DNA of 64,000 nucleotides from JADKHC01 sp047600805 (GTDB lineage Bacteria > Verrucomicrobiota > Verrucomicrobiia > Opitutales > Opitutaceae): assembly GCA_047600805.1 (NCBI GenBank), contig JASGKG010000001.1, forward strand, positions 2,852,001 through 2,916,000. The letters run 5' to 3'. The notes under the pieces were generated by a model, which saw only the letters and a list, made by a program, of their open reading frames with translations, did not search any database and was not told where the DNA came from. The translations under genes and the position numbers were made by a program. Positions 1-8,268 of the stretch are shown in pieces (position 1 is the stretch's first letter; each line of letters starts with the position of its first letter).

Positions 1-2
1 AC

Positions 3-653
3 ATCCAAACCGAAAAGGAGCTGGAACAAGAGAGTTTGCGGATCAGTGAGCGTGAACAAAATCGAATCGGCCAGGACCTGCATGACGATCTTTGCCAGGT
101 GCTCGCCGGCGTGAGTTGTTTGATGCGCGTCACCGAAGGAAGAATCGCTGGCAAAGTTCCAGAAGAGGTAGCGAGCCTCCGCGAACTCAATCAACAGATC
201 GTGGATGCGATGCATCGCACGCGCGCGCTCACCCACGGACTTTTCCCGGGTAAGATTCAGATTGCCGATGTTCGTGGTGCATTGTTAGAACTCGCCGCTC
301 AAGTCCGAGCCCGTTTTCAAGTTGAAGTCAGAACGGAATTTGTCGGACGGTTCCCGCATCACACCAATAACCAAATCATACAAGTCTACCGTCTGGCACA
401 GGAAGCGATCAGTAACGCGATTAAACACGGGCACGCAACTTGCGTCGAAGTTCGACTTGAAGCACGATCTGCAAACATGTTGCTTTCGATTACAGACAAC
501 GGAACAGGCTTGAGTCAGACAGAACCAGCTGAAAAAGGTGTCGGTCATCACATCATGCAATCCCGCACCCGCACGCTTGGCGGAACATTGGAAATTTATA
601 ACGCCGCCCCGAAAGGTGTAGCTGTGAAGCTGACCTACCCATTCCGGCACTAA
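3..653 (+). CDS. Sensor histidine kinase, NarL/DegS type, C-terminal part (cut by window edge)
   Basis: The reading frame is open to the left edge, so only the kinase core is visible. A HisKA_3 dimerisation segment carries the phospho-acceptor His in the stretch RIGQDLHDDL. It is followed by a HATPase domain with an N-box (QEAISNAIKHG), a G1-type box (ITDNGTGL) and the terminal GGTLEIYN segment typical of this family. The protein should autophosphorylate and pass phosphate to the LuxR-type response regulator that starts 10 bases downstream. The input domain lies outside the window, so the signal is unknown. The TTG at position 36 is unlikely to be the true start, because the upstream codons continue a coiled-coil-like linker. 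Confidence 0.9.
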   Translation: MQTEKELEQESLRISEREQNRIGQDLHDDLCQVLAGVSCLMRVTEGRIAGKVPEEVASLRELNQQIVDAMHRTRALTHGLFPGKIQIADVRGALLELAAQVRARFQVEVRTEFVGRFPHHTNNQIIQVYRLAQEAISNAIKHGHATCVEVRLEARSANMLLSITDNGTGLSQTEPAEKGVGHHIMQSRTRTLGGTLEIYNAAPKGVAVKLTYPFRH

Positions 654-662
654 CAAAGCAAC

Positions 663-1325
663 ATGGTAGAGAAGACCAGAATTTTCATTGTCGATGACCA
701 CCCGCTTCTCCGGCGCGGTCTGGCCGAGCTGATCAATAGAGAAGCCGACATGATGTTCTGCGGTGAAGCCGAAGACTCACCCTCGGCTATGAAGTTGATC
801 GGGCAGATCAAACCAGATCTGGTGATCGTCGACATCTCCCTAAAGGGGTACAACGGCATCGAGCTGATTAAAAACATCAAAGCCTTCGATCAAAAGATTC
901 AGGTGTTGGTGCTGTCCATGCACGACGAATCGATTTACGCGATGCGCGTGCTCAAGGCTGGAGCAAAGGCTTATGTCATGAAACAGGAGGTGGTGGACAA
1001 AGTCATGGAGGCCGTCCGCCGCATCCGTGCCGGAAAAGTTTTTGTAAGTGAAAAAGTCGCCAGCCGCATGCTCGATCAAGTGGTGGTTGGGGGCGATCCC
1101 GTAACCGATTCCCCCGTTGATCTTCTGAGCGATCGAGAACTCGAGATTGTCAGCATGATCGGCAACGGCCTGCCCACGCGCGACATTGCGGGCAAGCTGC
1201 ATATCAGCATAAAAACGGTCGAATCCCATCGAGCCAGAATCAAAGAAAAGCTGAACCTCGATAACGCCATCCAGCTCGTGCAATTCTGCGTCCGCTGGGT
1301 CGAAGAAGGATCCAAGTCCGCTTAG
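663..1325 (+). CDS. LuxR/NarL-family response regulator
   Basis: The 220-residue protein has an N-terminal receiver domain with the acidic pair IVDDH and the phosphorylatable Asp in LVIVDISLKG. A GerE-type helix-turn-helix (LSDRELEIVSMIGNGLPTRD, then KTVESHRARIKEKL) fills the last 65 residues. It starts with ATG 10 bases after the kinase stop, so the two are almost certainly co-transcribed partners. It is expected to bind DNA as a dimer when phosphorylated. Its targets cannot be read from this window. Confidence 0.93.
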   Translation: MVEKTRIFIVDDHPLLRRGLAELINREADMMFCGEAEDSPSAMKLIGQIKPDLVIVDISLKGYNGIELIKNIKAFDQKIQVLVLSMHDESIYAMRVLKAGAKAYVMKQEVVDKVMEAVRRIRAGKVFVSEKVASRMLDQVVVGGDPVTDSPVDLLSDRELEIVSMIGNGLPTRDIAGKLHISIKTVESHRARIKEKLNLDNAIQLVQFCVRWVEEGSKSA

Positions 1326-1391
1326 GCGCAAGCCGTCGGTTGAGCAATTCAGCCATTGGTTCGGTCAACAACTGTCCAGCCGACCCAACCT

Positions 1392-1715
1392 CTAGACATT
1401 GGTTTTCTTGGGCCGCGGTGGCACCCAAAGCCGCAACAAATACTCGGCTAAATTTCGCATGCTCACGCGTCGCGTGCCTTCCTGCTCAACCACCTGCTTG
1501 AATTGCGGGACTACGCCAGCGCGTTCGAGGAAATATCGCCACAACTCCGCGTCGATCCGAACCGCCGCGTCAGATAAATCCGCGTTGTTTGCCGCAAAGG
1601 CACGAACTTTTTGTTCCCAGAAGTGTCTCTCTTCCGGATTTATTCCTATGTATTCAAAAATCTGCTGCTCGCAACGATTGAGGCTCACGGCCTCACCGTG
1701 CGTCATGCTGGCCAA
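1392..1715 (-). CDS. Conserved hypothetical protein, 107 residues
   Basis: I do not recognise a family. The protein is soluble, rather acidic in its N-terminal two thirds, and ends in a basic tail rich in Pro and Lys (PPRPKKTNV). It has no signal peptide or membrane segment. The first part reads like a helical bundle (RCEQQIFEYIGINPEERHFW). An internal ATG three codons in (position 1706) is an alternative start. It is convergent with the response regulator and divergent from the next gene. The opposite strand also has an open frame here, but the composition of this strand looks more protein-like. Confidence 0.6.
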   Translation of the reverse strand: MASMTHGEAVSLNRCEQQIFEYIGINPEERHFWEQKVRAFAANNADLSDAAVRIDAELWRYFLERAGVVPQFKQVVEQEGTRRVSMRNLAEYLLRLWVPPRPKKTNV

Positions 1716-1744
1716 ATAACAACTGCAAACACCCGCACCGTATC

Positions 1745-2611
1745 ATGGCATTGCAAATCGCGCCAAACCCTGTAGTTCGTCAAACAACACCCCACCCCTC
1801 TATGTGGAACAAGTTCAAAGAACAAATACCAGCCGTCCTCATCACCGTCTTGGTTCTTCTCATCGCCGGAGCACTTTTCTATGTGAAGGTCTCCCGCGAA
1901 AACCAACGGCAGCAAGCCGCAATGGATGCGTTGCGTGAGCAGAACAATGAACTGCGTACCGCCGCCGAGGAAAATCGCCGCCAGACAGAGGCGCTTAACG
2001 CGATGCTCAAGGACGCGATCGCCCGTCGCGCAGCGGACGCTCTCATGACTGACGAGGAGTACGCAAAGGTGAACGCGGAAAAAATCGACCGCCTCGCCGA
2101 CGCGATCGCGACAAAGATTCAGCCTTTCAATCCACTCCCGAAGACGCCCGAAGAAGCTGAGCGCCTGCAAAACGAACAGGTCGACAAAGTCTCATCGCGC
2201 ATGACTGAAAAGATTCAGCCCATCCTCGCCGAGATGGCCAACGACCAGCACCTCACACGCGACTCAATCAATGCTTATAGCCAAAGAATTTCCGACCAGG
2301 TCGGTGTTGTTCTTACCGCCGAGCTGGCCAAGAACCAGCAGCTCCACAACAATTTGATGGCCACTCAGACGGTTGCCCAGGACTCGTTGAAACTCACTCA
2401 CGAAGTCACCGCACTTTACCTGAGCTCCATGAAGGACCAAGGCTTGTTGACCCGCCTGCTCACGCTCCCGGCGAACGTCATCAAAGACGCGACCTCCCTT
2501 AGCTTGGTGAGCAGCAGCGAACGGCGCAAAATGGAAGCACGCTTAGTCGGTGAAATGAACGCCATTGAAGCCCGACTTCAGGAAATCCAGTCGAAGATGC
2601 CTAAAAAGTAG
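1745..2611 (+). CDS. Membrane-anchored coiled-coil protein of unknown function
   Basis: The 288-residue protein has one transmembrane helix near residues 27-46 (AVLITVLVLLIAGALFYV). A long, charged, Gln/Glu/Ala-rich region then looks like coiled coil (residues about 50-100), with more helical segments to the C-terminus (MEARLVGEMNAIEARLQEIQ). It has no recognisable catalytic motif. The likely topology is a short cytoplasmic N-terminus and a large periplasmic helical domain. It stands alone between a divergent small gene and a strong terminator. A scaffold or envelope-spanning role is possible but unproven. Confidence 0.75.
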   Translation: MALQIAPNPVVRQTTPHPSMWNKFKEQIPAVLITVLVLLIAGALFYVKVSRENQRQQAAMDALREQNNELRTAAEENRRQTEALNAMLKDAIARRAADALMTDEEYAKVNAEKIDRLADAIATKIQPFNPLPKTPEEAERLQNEQVDKVSSRMTEKIQPILAEMANDQHLTRDSINAYSQRISDQVGVVLTAELAKNQQLHNNLMATQTVAQDSLKLTHEVTALYLSSMKDQGLLTRLLTLPANVIKDATSLSLVSSSERRKMEARLVGEMNAIEARLQEIQSKMPKK

Positions 2612-2637
2612 GGATCTTTCTCCGATAGAATTGTACC

Positions 2638-2670
2638 AAAGCCACGCATAACCGCGTGGCTTTTTTGTTT
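2638..2670 (+). terminator. Rho-independent terminator after the coiled-coil gene
   Basis: A 7-bp GC-rich stem (GCCACGC / GCGTGGC) with a 6-base loop is followed by a run of six T. It lies 27 bases downstream of the preceding stop codon. Confidence 0.9.
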
Positions 2671-2806
2671 CGCGGCTCACTGTTCCCCACCCGGCCTTTT
2701 AGCGGGCAGAGGTGGTTGCATCTTGCACGATACGATTGAAGTCAGTCTTTCAAAGTGCACGAGAACTGCTCCTGTGTGCGCAACGCATGAGATAGAAGCC
2801 GTTGCC

Positions 2807-2835
2807 TTGTAGTATCTTACGAGAAGCCGTAAAAT
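2807..2835 (+). promoter_or_regulatory. Candidate sigma-70-type promoter for the sigma factor gene
   Basis: TTGTAG and TAAAAT are separated by 17 bases. The -10 box matches the consensus at five of six positions and the -35 box is weaker. It lies about 50 bases upstream of the start codon, and an AAAGGAG ribosome-binding site follows at 2872-2878. Confidence 0.45.
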
Positions 2836-2887
2836 ATGGCACGAGACTAGGTACTCAATTGCTCAAACCATAAAGGAGCACCTGTCT

Positions 2888-3643
2888 ATGCCGCAAAGCA
2901 ATCGCACTCTCTCTTCCGCCCTTTGTAACACGCTGGCTCCGTTCGCCAGCAAAGCCGCCGCAACCGATTCAGCAAACGAAGCAGCCTATGACGTAGGGCT
3001 GGTCGAGCGTTTCCACAGCGGTGATGAGTCAGCGTTTGTGGAGATTATGAATCGCTACCACAGCAAGATTTTCGGGCTCGCCCAAAATCTGCTCCGCAAC
3101 GCCGCTGATGCCGAAGAGATCGCGCAAGACACATTTATCCGAGCCCATCGCGGCCTCGCGAATTTCCGCGGCGACTCCTCGCTAGCCACTTGGCTCTATC
3201 GTATCGCGCTGAATCTGTCGCGAAATCGCTATTGGTACTTCTTCCGGCGTCGCCGGCAGGACTCCGTATCGCTCGAACGCCCGCTCAGCGAGGAATCCGA
3301 AGGCACGTTTTCCGATCTCATCGCGGCCGATGCCCACAGCCCGGTTCAGCAAACGGTAACCCAGGAATTTACCGATCTCATTTCGTTGTGTATGGAAAAA
3401 CTGGATTCGCGCCACCGTGAAATCCTCACCATGCGCAATATTTTGAATCTCCCCTACGAGGAGATTGCGCGAGCTCTGGGCATAAACGTCGGAACGGTGA
3501 AAAGCCGGATCGCACGCGCACGGGAAAACCTGCGCAAGCTTCTGGCCGAAACCGCGCCCGAATTCGACACGGATGCAGGCCCGGAAGATTTCTTCGTCCC
3601 TTCGCGGGTGGCTTATGGCTGTCACGCGATCGCCTACGCGTAA
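2888..3643 (+). CDS. RNA polymerase sigma factor, sigma-70 family (ECF-like)
   Basis: The 251-residue protein has a region 2 with the core-binding and -10 recognition helices (LAQNLLRNAADAEEIAQDTF, then FRGDSSLATWLYRIALNLSR). A region 4 helix-turn-helix (LPYEEIARALGINVGTVKSR) lies near the C-terminus. Regions 1 and 3 are absent, as in ECF sigma factors. About 35 unconserved residues precede region 2 and about 30 follow region 4, so it is a little longer than usual. A consensus ribosome-binding site lies 9 bases before the ATG. No anti-sigma gene is adjacent, so control may be transcriptional or through a distant partner. Confidence 0.92.
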   Translation: MPQSNRTLSSALCNTLAPFASKAAATDSANEAAYDVGLVERFHSGDESAFVEIMNRYHSKIFGLAQNLLRNAADAEEIAQDTFIRAHRGLANFRGDSSLATWLYRIALNLSRNRYWYFFRRRRQDSVSLERPLSEESEGTFSDLIAADAHSPVQQTVTQEFTDLISLCMEKLDSRHREILTMRNILNLPYEEIARALGINVGTVKSRIARARENLRKLLAETAPEFDTDAGPEDFFVPSRVAYGCHAIAYA

Positions 3644-3668
3644 CCACAATTGAATTTCACCCTCCGCC

Positions 3669-3698
3669 AAGCCGGGCCTTTTGGCCCGGCTTTTTTTT
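3669..3698. terminator. Terminator between the sigma factor and the convergent BamE-like gene
   Basis: A 10-bp perfect stem (AAGCCGGGCC / GGCCCGGCTT) with a TTTT loop is followed by eight T. The A residues on the left side are few, so it serves mainly the plus strand but could work both ways. It abuts the end of the minus-strand gene. Confidence 0.9.
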
Positions 3699-4453
3699 CA
3701 GGAGAGGGCGTGGAGCAGGTACACCATAATCAGGCTCCCAACAAGAATGCTCATCAGCTTCGCAGCGCCCGCGACGGCGACAGCACGAGCCAGGGTGCAG
3801 GCGTGGGTGGTTTTTATCAGCACAAACAACAGAACAAAGTAGGCAACCGCCTCGTTGATATAAAACCAGTTGTTAACTCTAAACACGTAGGTGCCCGCCA
3901 CATCGAACGCACTACGAACCAAAGTATCCGATAGAGCAGGCAGAAACATTTGCGACCAATCCGCGTGCACGTCCGCCCATTTAAAGGCAAGTTTCAGCAC
4001 AATCATCACCACGCCTATCCTAACCAAGGCACCCACAATAAGCGCAAGGCCGAATCGCGCGTGTGAAACAACCGGCTTCTTGTCGTCCGACTCCACCACG
4101 TCTACGGCGAACGATTCAGTGGGCGGCGCAACCACTTTCGGGTGTTGCCCAGAATTGGCGGGAGCAGCCTTCGTCGCCTCTGGAGCGACTTCCACCTCGT
4201 CCAAATCAGCAGGTTTCGTGGGCGTCGGTACTCCTGAGACCGGAACTGAAACCATATCAACCACTTTGCCATCGACAAGCTCCACCCGACCGCCCTTGGG
4301 ATAGTTCAGCATCTGTCGATTATCACGTTGCATAACAGAAATCGGCCGCCCCAGAGCGGCCTCAACCTCATCACGGGTCATACCCTCATGTACTCCAGCC
4401 GCAAAGAGGAATGCCGGAACCAAAAAGAAAACGACGCCTATAAACAGCCGCAT
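3698..4453 (-). CDS. Exported BamE/SmpA-like N-terminal module with a multi-pass C-terminal membrane domain
   Basis: The 251-residue protein begins with a signal-like hydrophobic segment (residues 3-19). A short SmpA/OmlA-like motif follows, in which GMTRDEVEAALGRP is the typical helix-turn and the GRVELVDGKV strand resembles BamE-family repeats. Next comes a Pro/Ala/Val-rich linker (about residues 70-115). Three or four hydrophobic helices complete the protein, including FGLALIVGALVRIGVVMIVL, AVAYFVLLFVLIKTTH and KLMSILVGSLIMVYLLHAL. The second half may be Yip1-like. It lies 42 bases after cobQ on the same strand and could be read from the B12 operon, though nothing ties it to cobalamin. Function unknown. 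Confidence 0.7.
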   Translation of the reverse strand: MRLFIGVVFFLVPAFLFAAGVHEGMTRDEVEAALGRPISVMQRDNRQMLNYPKGGRVELVDGKVVDMVSVPVSGVPTPTKPADLDEVEVAPEATKAAPANSGQHPKVVAPPTESFAVDVVESDDKKPVVSHARFGLALIVGALVRIGVVMIVLKLAFKWADVHADWSQMFLPALSDTLVRSAFDVAGTYVFRVNNWFYINEAVAYFVLLFVLIKTTHACTLARAVAVAGAAKLMSILVGSLIMVYLLHALS

Positions 4454-4495
4454 AAAAATGCGTTAAGAAACCCTAACCATCCGTGTCGGCAATCC

Positions 4496-5989
4496 TTAAA
4501 TTCCGAGATACGCCCGCACTCGTGTGAGATCCACGTGAGCTTCGAGATGTGCAGCCATTTCAGTATAAATTTTCTGACGCTGCTCAAACCACGAGAGCCG
4601 ACAGGGTTTATGCGTCAATATCCCAGCTGCAGAAGTGACCAATTTGCGCGTCTCTGGAACATCGAACCAACCGTGCAAATACGTTCCCCAAACATTCCCC
4701 ACTTTTGATCCCTCCGGATGTTGCCCCGTTTCGTCCTCAACCAACTGCAGTGGAAGATGCTCGCGCGCTGCACGCGTCCTCCCCATGTGCATTTCGTAGG
4801 CCTGCCACTTCCGACTGCCACAATGCGCCGCCACCTGACGAACAATCTTCTCAGCGACAAAGTGCGTCCTGACTGGAAGCAGACCCAAGCCTTCTTCCTC
4901 CCCGGGATCTCCCGCTAGTCCCGCGGGATCCGAAAGATGTTCCCCGAGCAGTTGATAGCCGCCACAGATTCCAACGATCGGCGTGCCTCTTCGTGCGACC
5001 CTCCTAATGACCTCGGCCAAACCGCTCTCGTTCAACCATCGCATATCGGCCACAGTGTTTTTTGTACCAGGTATGATGATCGCTTTAGCAGCGGTCAGTG
5101 CATCAGCCTCATCCACCCACCGAATGCGAACGCCTTCATCGTCCCACCACGGCTGGCAATCCGTAAGGTTGGCCACATGCGGAAGTCGAACCCACGCGAT
5201 CGCAGCTCCGTATCCTCGATCGTGATCCCCAGGAGCCAAACCATCCTCCTCGTCCGGTCGCAAATCGGGCCGGAACGGAAGCGTGCCTAGAATTTTGAGA
5301 TCGGGTGCATACGGCGATAGCCATTGGTTCGGCTCAGGAAACAAATTTATATCACCTCTGAAGCGGTTGACGATCGCGCCCAACATACGCGCGCGATCCT
5401 CCTTCGGCAGAAGTTGCCAAGTACCTGCGAGCTGAGCATAAATTCCACCGCGATCAATGTCCCCGACAAGCAAAGATTTCCCTTGGAGGTAACGGAGCGG
5501 CTTCAGATTAACCAAATCATGCTCCATCAGGTTCAATTCGACCGGACTCCCCGCCCCCTCCAGCACAAGCACGTCGCACTTACTCTTCCATTCATCGAGC
5601 GTCTCGCGCACCAAGGCCCAGTTCGCCTGGAAATTACCGTAGTACTCACTGGCGGTTTCATGCGGTTGTGTCCGCCCACGCAAAATGACCTGTGTCCCGA
5701 GGCGCCCGGATGGTTTTAACAAGATGGGATTCATCTCGGCCGACGGCGTCAGGCCGCACGCTTCCGCTTGAACCGCCTGCGCACGGGCGATTTCGCCGCC
5801 GTCAAGCGTGGCCCAAGCATTGTTCGACATATTCTGGGCTTTGAACGGCGCCACGCGCACACCTTGCGCACGCAGCCAAGCACAAAAAGCGGTGGCGACC
5901 CAGGTTTTGCCCGCACCCGATGAGGTTCCAAGTATGCCGAGCGCTTTCAACGTATTCAGGATTCGGTTACGCTCAGAATTCGATCCCAA
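4496..5989 (-). CDS. cobQ: Cobyric acid synthase
   Basis: The enzyme amidates side chains b, d, e and g of adenosylcobyrinic acid a,c-diamide, using glutamine and ATP, to give adenosylcobyric acid. The 497-residue length fits the family. The N-terminal dethiobiotin-synthetase-like ATPase shows GTSSGAGKTWVATA and KAQNMSNNAW. The C-terminal type 1 glutamine amidotransferase has its nucleophile in GICGGYQLLG (near residue 340) and the His in GTYLHGWFD. The start overlaps the end of cobO by 17 bases, so the two are translationally linked. No early corrin-ring genes are in the window, so here it probably serves salvage of partly amidated precursors or completes a pathway encoded elsewhere. Confidence 0.95.
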   Translation of the reverse strand: MGSNSERNRILNTLKALGILGTSSGAGKTWVATAFCAWLRAQGVRVAPFKAQNMSNNAWATLDGGEIARAQAVQAEACGLTPSAEMNPILLKPSGRLGTQVILRGRTQPHETASEYYGNFQANWALVRETLDEWKSKCDVLVLEGAGSPVELNLMEHDLVNLKPLRYLQGKSLLVGDIDRGGIYAQLAGTWQLLPKEDRARMLGAIVNRFRGDINLFPEPNQWLSPYAPDLKILGTLPFRPDLRPDEEDGLAPGDHDRGYGAAIAWVRLPHVANLTDCQPWWDDEGVRIRWVDEADALTAAKAIIIPGTKNTVADMRWLNESGLAEVIRRVARRGTPIVGICGGYQLLGEHLSDPAGLAGDPGEEEGLGLLPVRTHFVAEKIVRQVAAHCGSRKWQAYEMHMGRTRAAREHLPLQLVEDETGQHPEGSKVGNVWGTYLHGWFDVPETRKLVTSAAGILTHKPCRLSWFEQRQKIYTEMAAHLEAHVDLTRVRAYLGI

Positions 5990-6584
5990 GCTGCGCCTTA
6001 ATGCCTGCGTTGAACGGATGCTTAATCTCCCGCATCTCCGTGACGAGATCTGCGACGTTCACCAGCTCCTGAGGCGCGCCGCGGCCGGTGATGACAACGT
6101 GCAGCTCCGGTCGTTTCGCCTTAAGCGCGGCGATCACTTCTTCGACTGGCAGATAGTTCATCGAGAGCACAACGTTCAACTCGTCCAGCATGACGAGGGC
6201 GACGTTGGGATCTTCGAAAAATTCGCAGGCGTATTTCCAGCCTTCGCGGACTTTCGCGATGTCTCCCGCGCGATCCTGCGTGTCCCAAGTGAACCCGTCG
6301 CCCACAGCGCGCCAAGTGAGATTGGGTCCACGCAGCACTTTTTCAATGGCGTCCGGCGTCGCTTTTATGAACTGCACCACGCCGACTTTGCGCCCGTGCG
6401 CAAGCATGCGGGCGACCATTCCGAAGGCGGCTGTCGACTTTCCTTTGCCATTCCCCGTATGAACCATGATCAGCCCGTGCTTTTCCTTGGCGGCGCTGAG
6501 CTTTTTCCGCATCTCCGCCTGGAGCGCCTGCATGTCCTGACGGTGCTGTTCTTCGGATTTGTCGGTATGGACGGGTTTGTTCAT
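5973..6584 (-). CDS. cobO: Cob(I)yrinic acid a,c-diamide adenosyltransferase (CobA/CobO/BtuR type)
   Basis: The enzyme transfers the adenosyl group of ATP to the cobalt of reduced corrinoids, making the coenzyme form. The 203-residue protein has the family P-loop (HTGNGKGKSTAAFG), the segment RKVGVVQFIK and the acidic core VALVMLDELN. The end (ADLVTEMREIKHPFNAGIKA) is diagnostic for BtuR/CobO. It sits between the ABC ATPase gene (4-base overlap) and cobQ (17-base overlap), in an operon that begins with the B12 receptor. It fits the step right after uptake. Confidence 0.96.
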   Translation of the reverse strand: MNKPVHTDKSEEQHRQDMQALQAEMRKKLSAAKEKHGLIMVHTGNGKGKSTAAFGMVARMLAHGRKVGVVQFIKATPDAIEKVLRGPNLTWRAVGDGFTWDTQDRAGDIAKVREGWKYACEFFEDPNVALVMLDELNVVLSMNYLPVEEVIAALKAKRPELHVVITGRGAPQELVNVADLVTEMREIKHPFNAGIKAQLGIEF

Positions 6585-7315
6585 GGGAGTTCCAAGGTTA
6601 AGCCGGATGATTGGGTCACACGGACGCCAAAAACATCCATCAAGAGTTCAGGTGACAAAACTTCTTCGGGGCGGCCCGCGGCTCGAAGCCCGCCTTTATG
6701 TAGGACCACGACAAAATCGAGGCAGTAAGCAGCACGCAAATCGTGCAACGAAAACAGCATCGTTGTGCCTGCCTTCGTCACGCGCCGCGCGTGCATCAAA
6801 ACTTCAAGCGCATGCCGTGGATCCAGCGGCGCAAGCGGTTCGTCCCACAACTGCAGCGGCGCCGCCGTCACGAGCGCCCGCGCGATCATCACACGTTGAC
6901 GCTCGCCGCCAGACAGGCGGTTTACCGGGCGATGCGCCAAGGACGTCAGATCGAATTGCTCCAGCACTTCATCGACCCCCGCTTCGTCGTCACCCCAAGC
7001 ATAGCGGCCTTGCGCAACCACTGAGCGGACCGAAAAGCCAAATTCAAAACGAGCCTCCTGCGGCACCCAAGCCGTGAGACGCCCGCGTTCAGAAATCGGA
7101 ACGTCGCCTACGTCGCGGCCATTCCAACAGATTTTCCCGCCCGCAGGAAGCAAACCAGCAGCAACCTGTAAAAGCGTGGACTTACCGCTACCATTGGGCC
7201 CCACCAAACCGGCCAGCATGCCCGGCGCTAGCGCCAAGCTGACGTCATGGAGCCGGCCCGGCACCGAAGCGTTTTTTACGGTGAGAGCGCTTACGCCTGT
7301 CTTCTCAATAGCCAT
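6581..7315 (-). CDS. btuD: Vitamin B12 ABC transporter, ATP-binding subunit
   Basis: This 244-residue cytoplasmic ATPase powers the importer. It has a Walker A (GPNGSGKST, about residues 39-47), a signature motif (RLSGGERQRVMIARAL), a Walker B (LQLWDEPLAPLD) and a switch His (FSLHDLRAAYC). By sequence alone it belongs to the FecE/BtuD/FhuC group. The B12 assignment rests on its place between a cobalamin adenosyltransferase and a FecCD permease under a cobalamin riboswitch. It overlaps the permease by 25 bases and cobO by 4. Confidence 0.92.
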   Translation of the reverse strand: MAIEKTGVSALTVKNASVPGRLHDVSLALAPGMLAGLVGPNGSGKSTLLQVAAGLLPAGGKICWNGRDVGDVPISERGRLTAWVPQEARFEFGFSVRSVVAQGRYAWGDDEAGVDEVLEQFDLTSLAHRPVNRLSGGERQRVMIARALVTAAPLQLWDEPLAPLDPRHALEVLMHARRVTKAGTTMLFSLHDLRAAYCLDFVVVLHKGGLRAAGRPEEVLSPELLMDVFGVRVTQSSGLTLELP

Positions 7316-8268
7316 AGAAAAAACGGCCCTCCAATGACAGACGTTACGATTCCAACCCGCAGCCCACCGGTGCTGCGGCCGATCAAATCACAGGCCAACA
7401 CAAACGCCGCACCGCCCACCAGCGTCAGTGGCAGCAGACGTTTATGCTCCGGACCCACAATCAGCCTGAGTAAGTGCGGGACAATCAGCCCGACAAATCC
7501 GACGGTTCCCGCCACCGACGTCGCCAGCGCCGTCAGCACCGTCGAGAGCACGATCATCCAGCGCCTCAACCTTTTGACATCGACACCAAGGCTTTGCGCC
7601 TCGCGGGAGCCGAGGCTCAGCAGATCCATCGGACGACCGAGCGGCCAGAGGAAAACCGCCGCGATCACAATCGGTGCAGCCATGGTGACATGTTCCCACG
7701 TGCGATCTTCCAAACCGCCAAGAAGCCAGAAAAGGATTTTCGCGTTGCGTTCATACGTGAGGGTAAAATTCGAAAGCACGTAACTTGTTACCGCTCCCAA
7801 CAACGCGTTGAGCGCCACACCCGCGAGCAAGAGTCTTTCGGTGCTCGCCCCGCGCCGCGCCAACATCACCACCGCTCCCGTCGCCAAAAATGCCCCAGTC
7901 ACCGCGGCTGCAGGAAGTGCAAACACCGAACTGCTTGCCCATCCTAAACCGAGCAAAACAACGGCGCCCGCCGCGCCGCCGCTCGTCACGCCCAGAAGCC
8001 CGGGACTCGCCAGACTGTTGCGAAAATAGGCCTGCATAACGAGTCCGCTTGAAGCCAAAGCCGAACCCACCAGCACCGACACGATCATACGCGGCAGGCG
8101 GATGTTCCACAAAATTGTAGACGCGAGTTCGTCTCGGTGAAACAGCCCCTGCCAAATCCGCACCAGGCCCAAATGCATGTCTCCGATCGCGAGTGAGGCC
8201 ATCGCAAGCGCCACCAAAAGAACGATGGCAAACGGCAACGCCACGCGATGAACCCAGGCAGGCGTCAT
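7291..8268 (-). CDS. btuC: Vitamin B12 ABC transporter, FecCD-type permease
   Basis: This 325-residue inner-membrane protein should have about ten helices. Family signatures include NIRLPRMIVSVLVGSALASS in the first third and the coupling-helix region AGTVGFVGLIVPHLLRLIVG near the end. Length and hydrophobic pattern match BtuC and FhuB-type subunits. The gene overlaps the binding-protein gene upstream by 4 bases and the ATPase downstream by 25. The substrate follows from the riboswitch and neighbouring cobalamin genes rather than from the permease itself. Confidence 0.92.
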   Translation of the reverse strand: MTPAWVHRVALPFAIVLLVALAMASLAIGDMHLGLVRIWQGLFHRDELASTILWNIRLPRMIVSVLVGSALASSGLVMQAYFRNSLASPGLLGVTSGGAAGAVVLLGLGWASSSVFALPAAAVTGAFLATGAVVMLARRGASTERLLLAGVALNALLGAVTSYVLSNFTLTYERNAKILFWLLGGLEDRTWEHVTMAAPIVIAAVFLWPLGRPMDLLSLGSREAQSLGVDVKRLRRWMIVLSTVLTALATSVAGTVGFVGLIVPHLLRLIVGPEHKRLLPLTLVGGAAFVLACDLIGRSTGGLRVGIVTSVIGGPFFLWLLRRQA

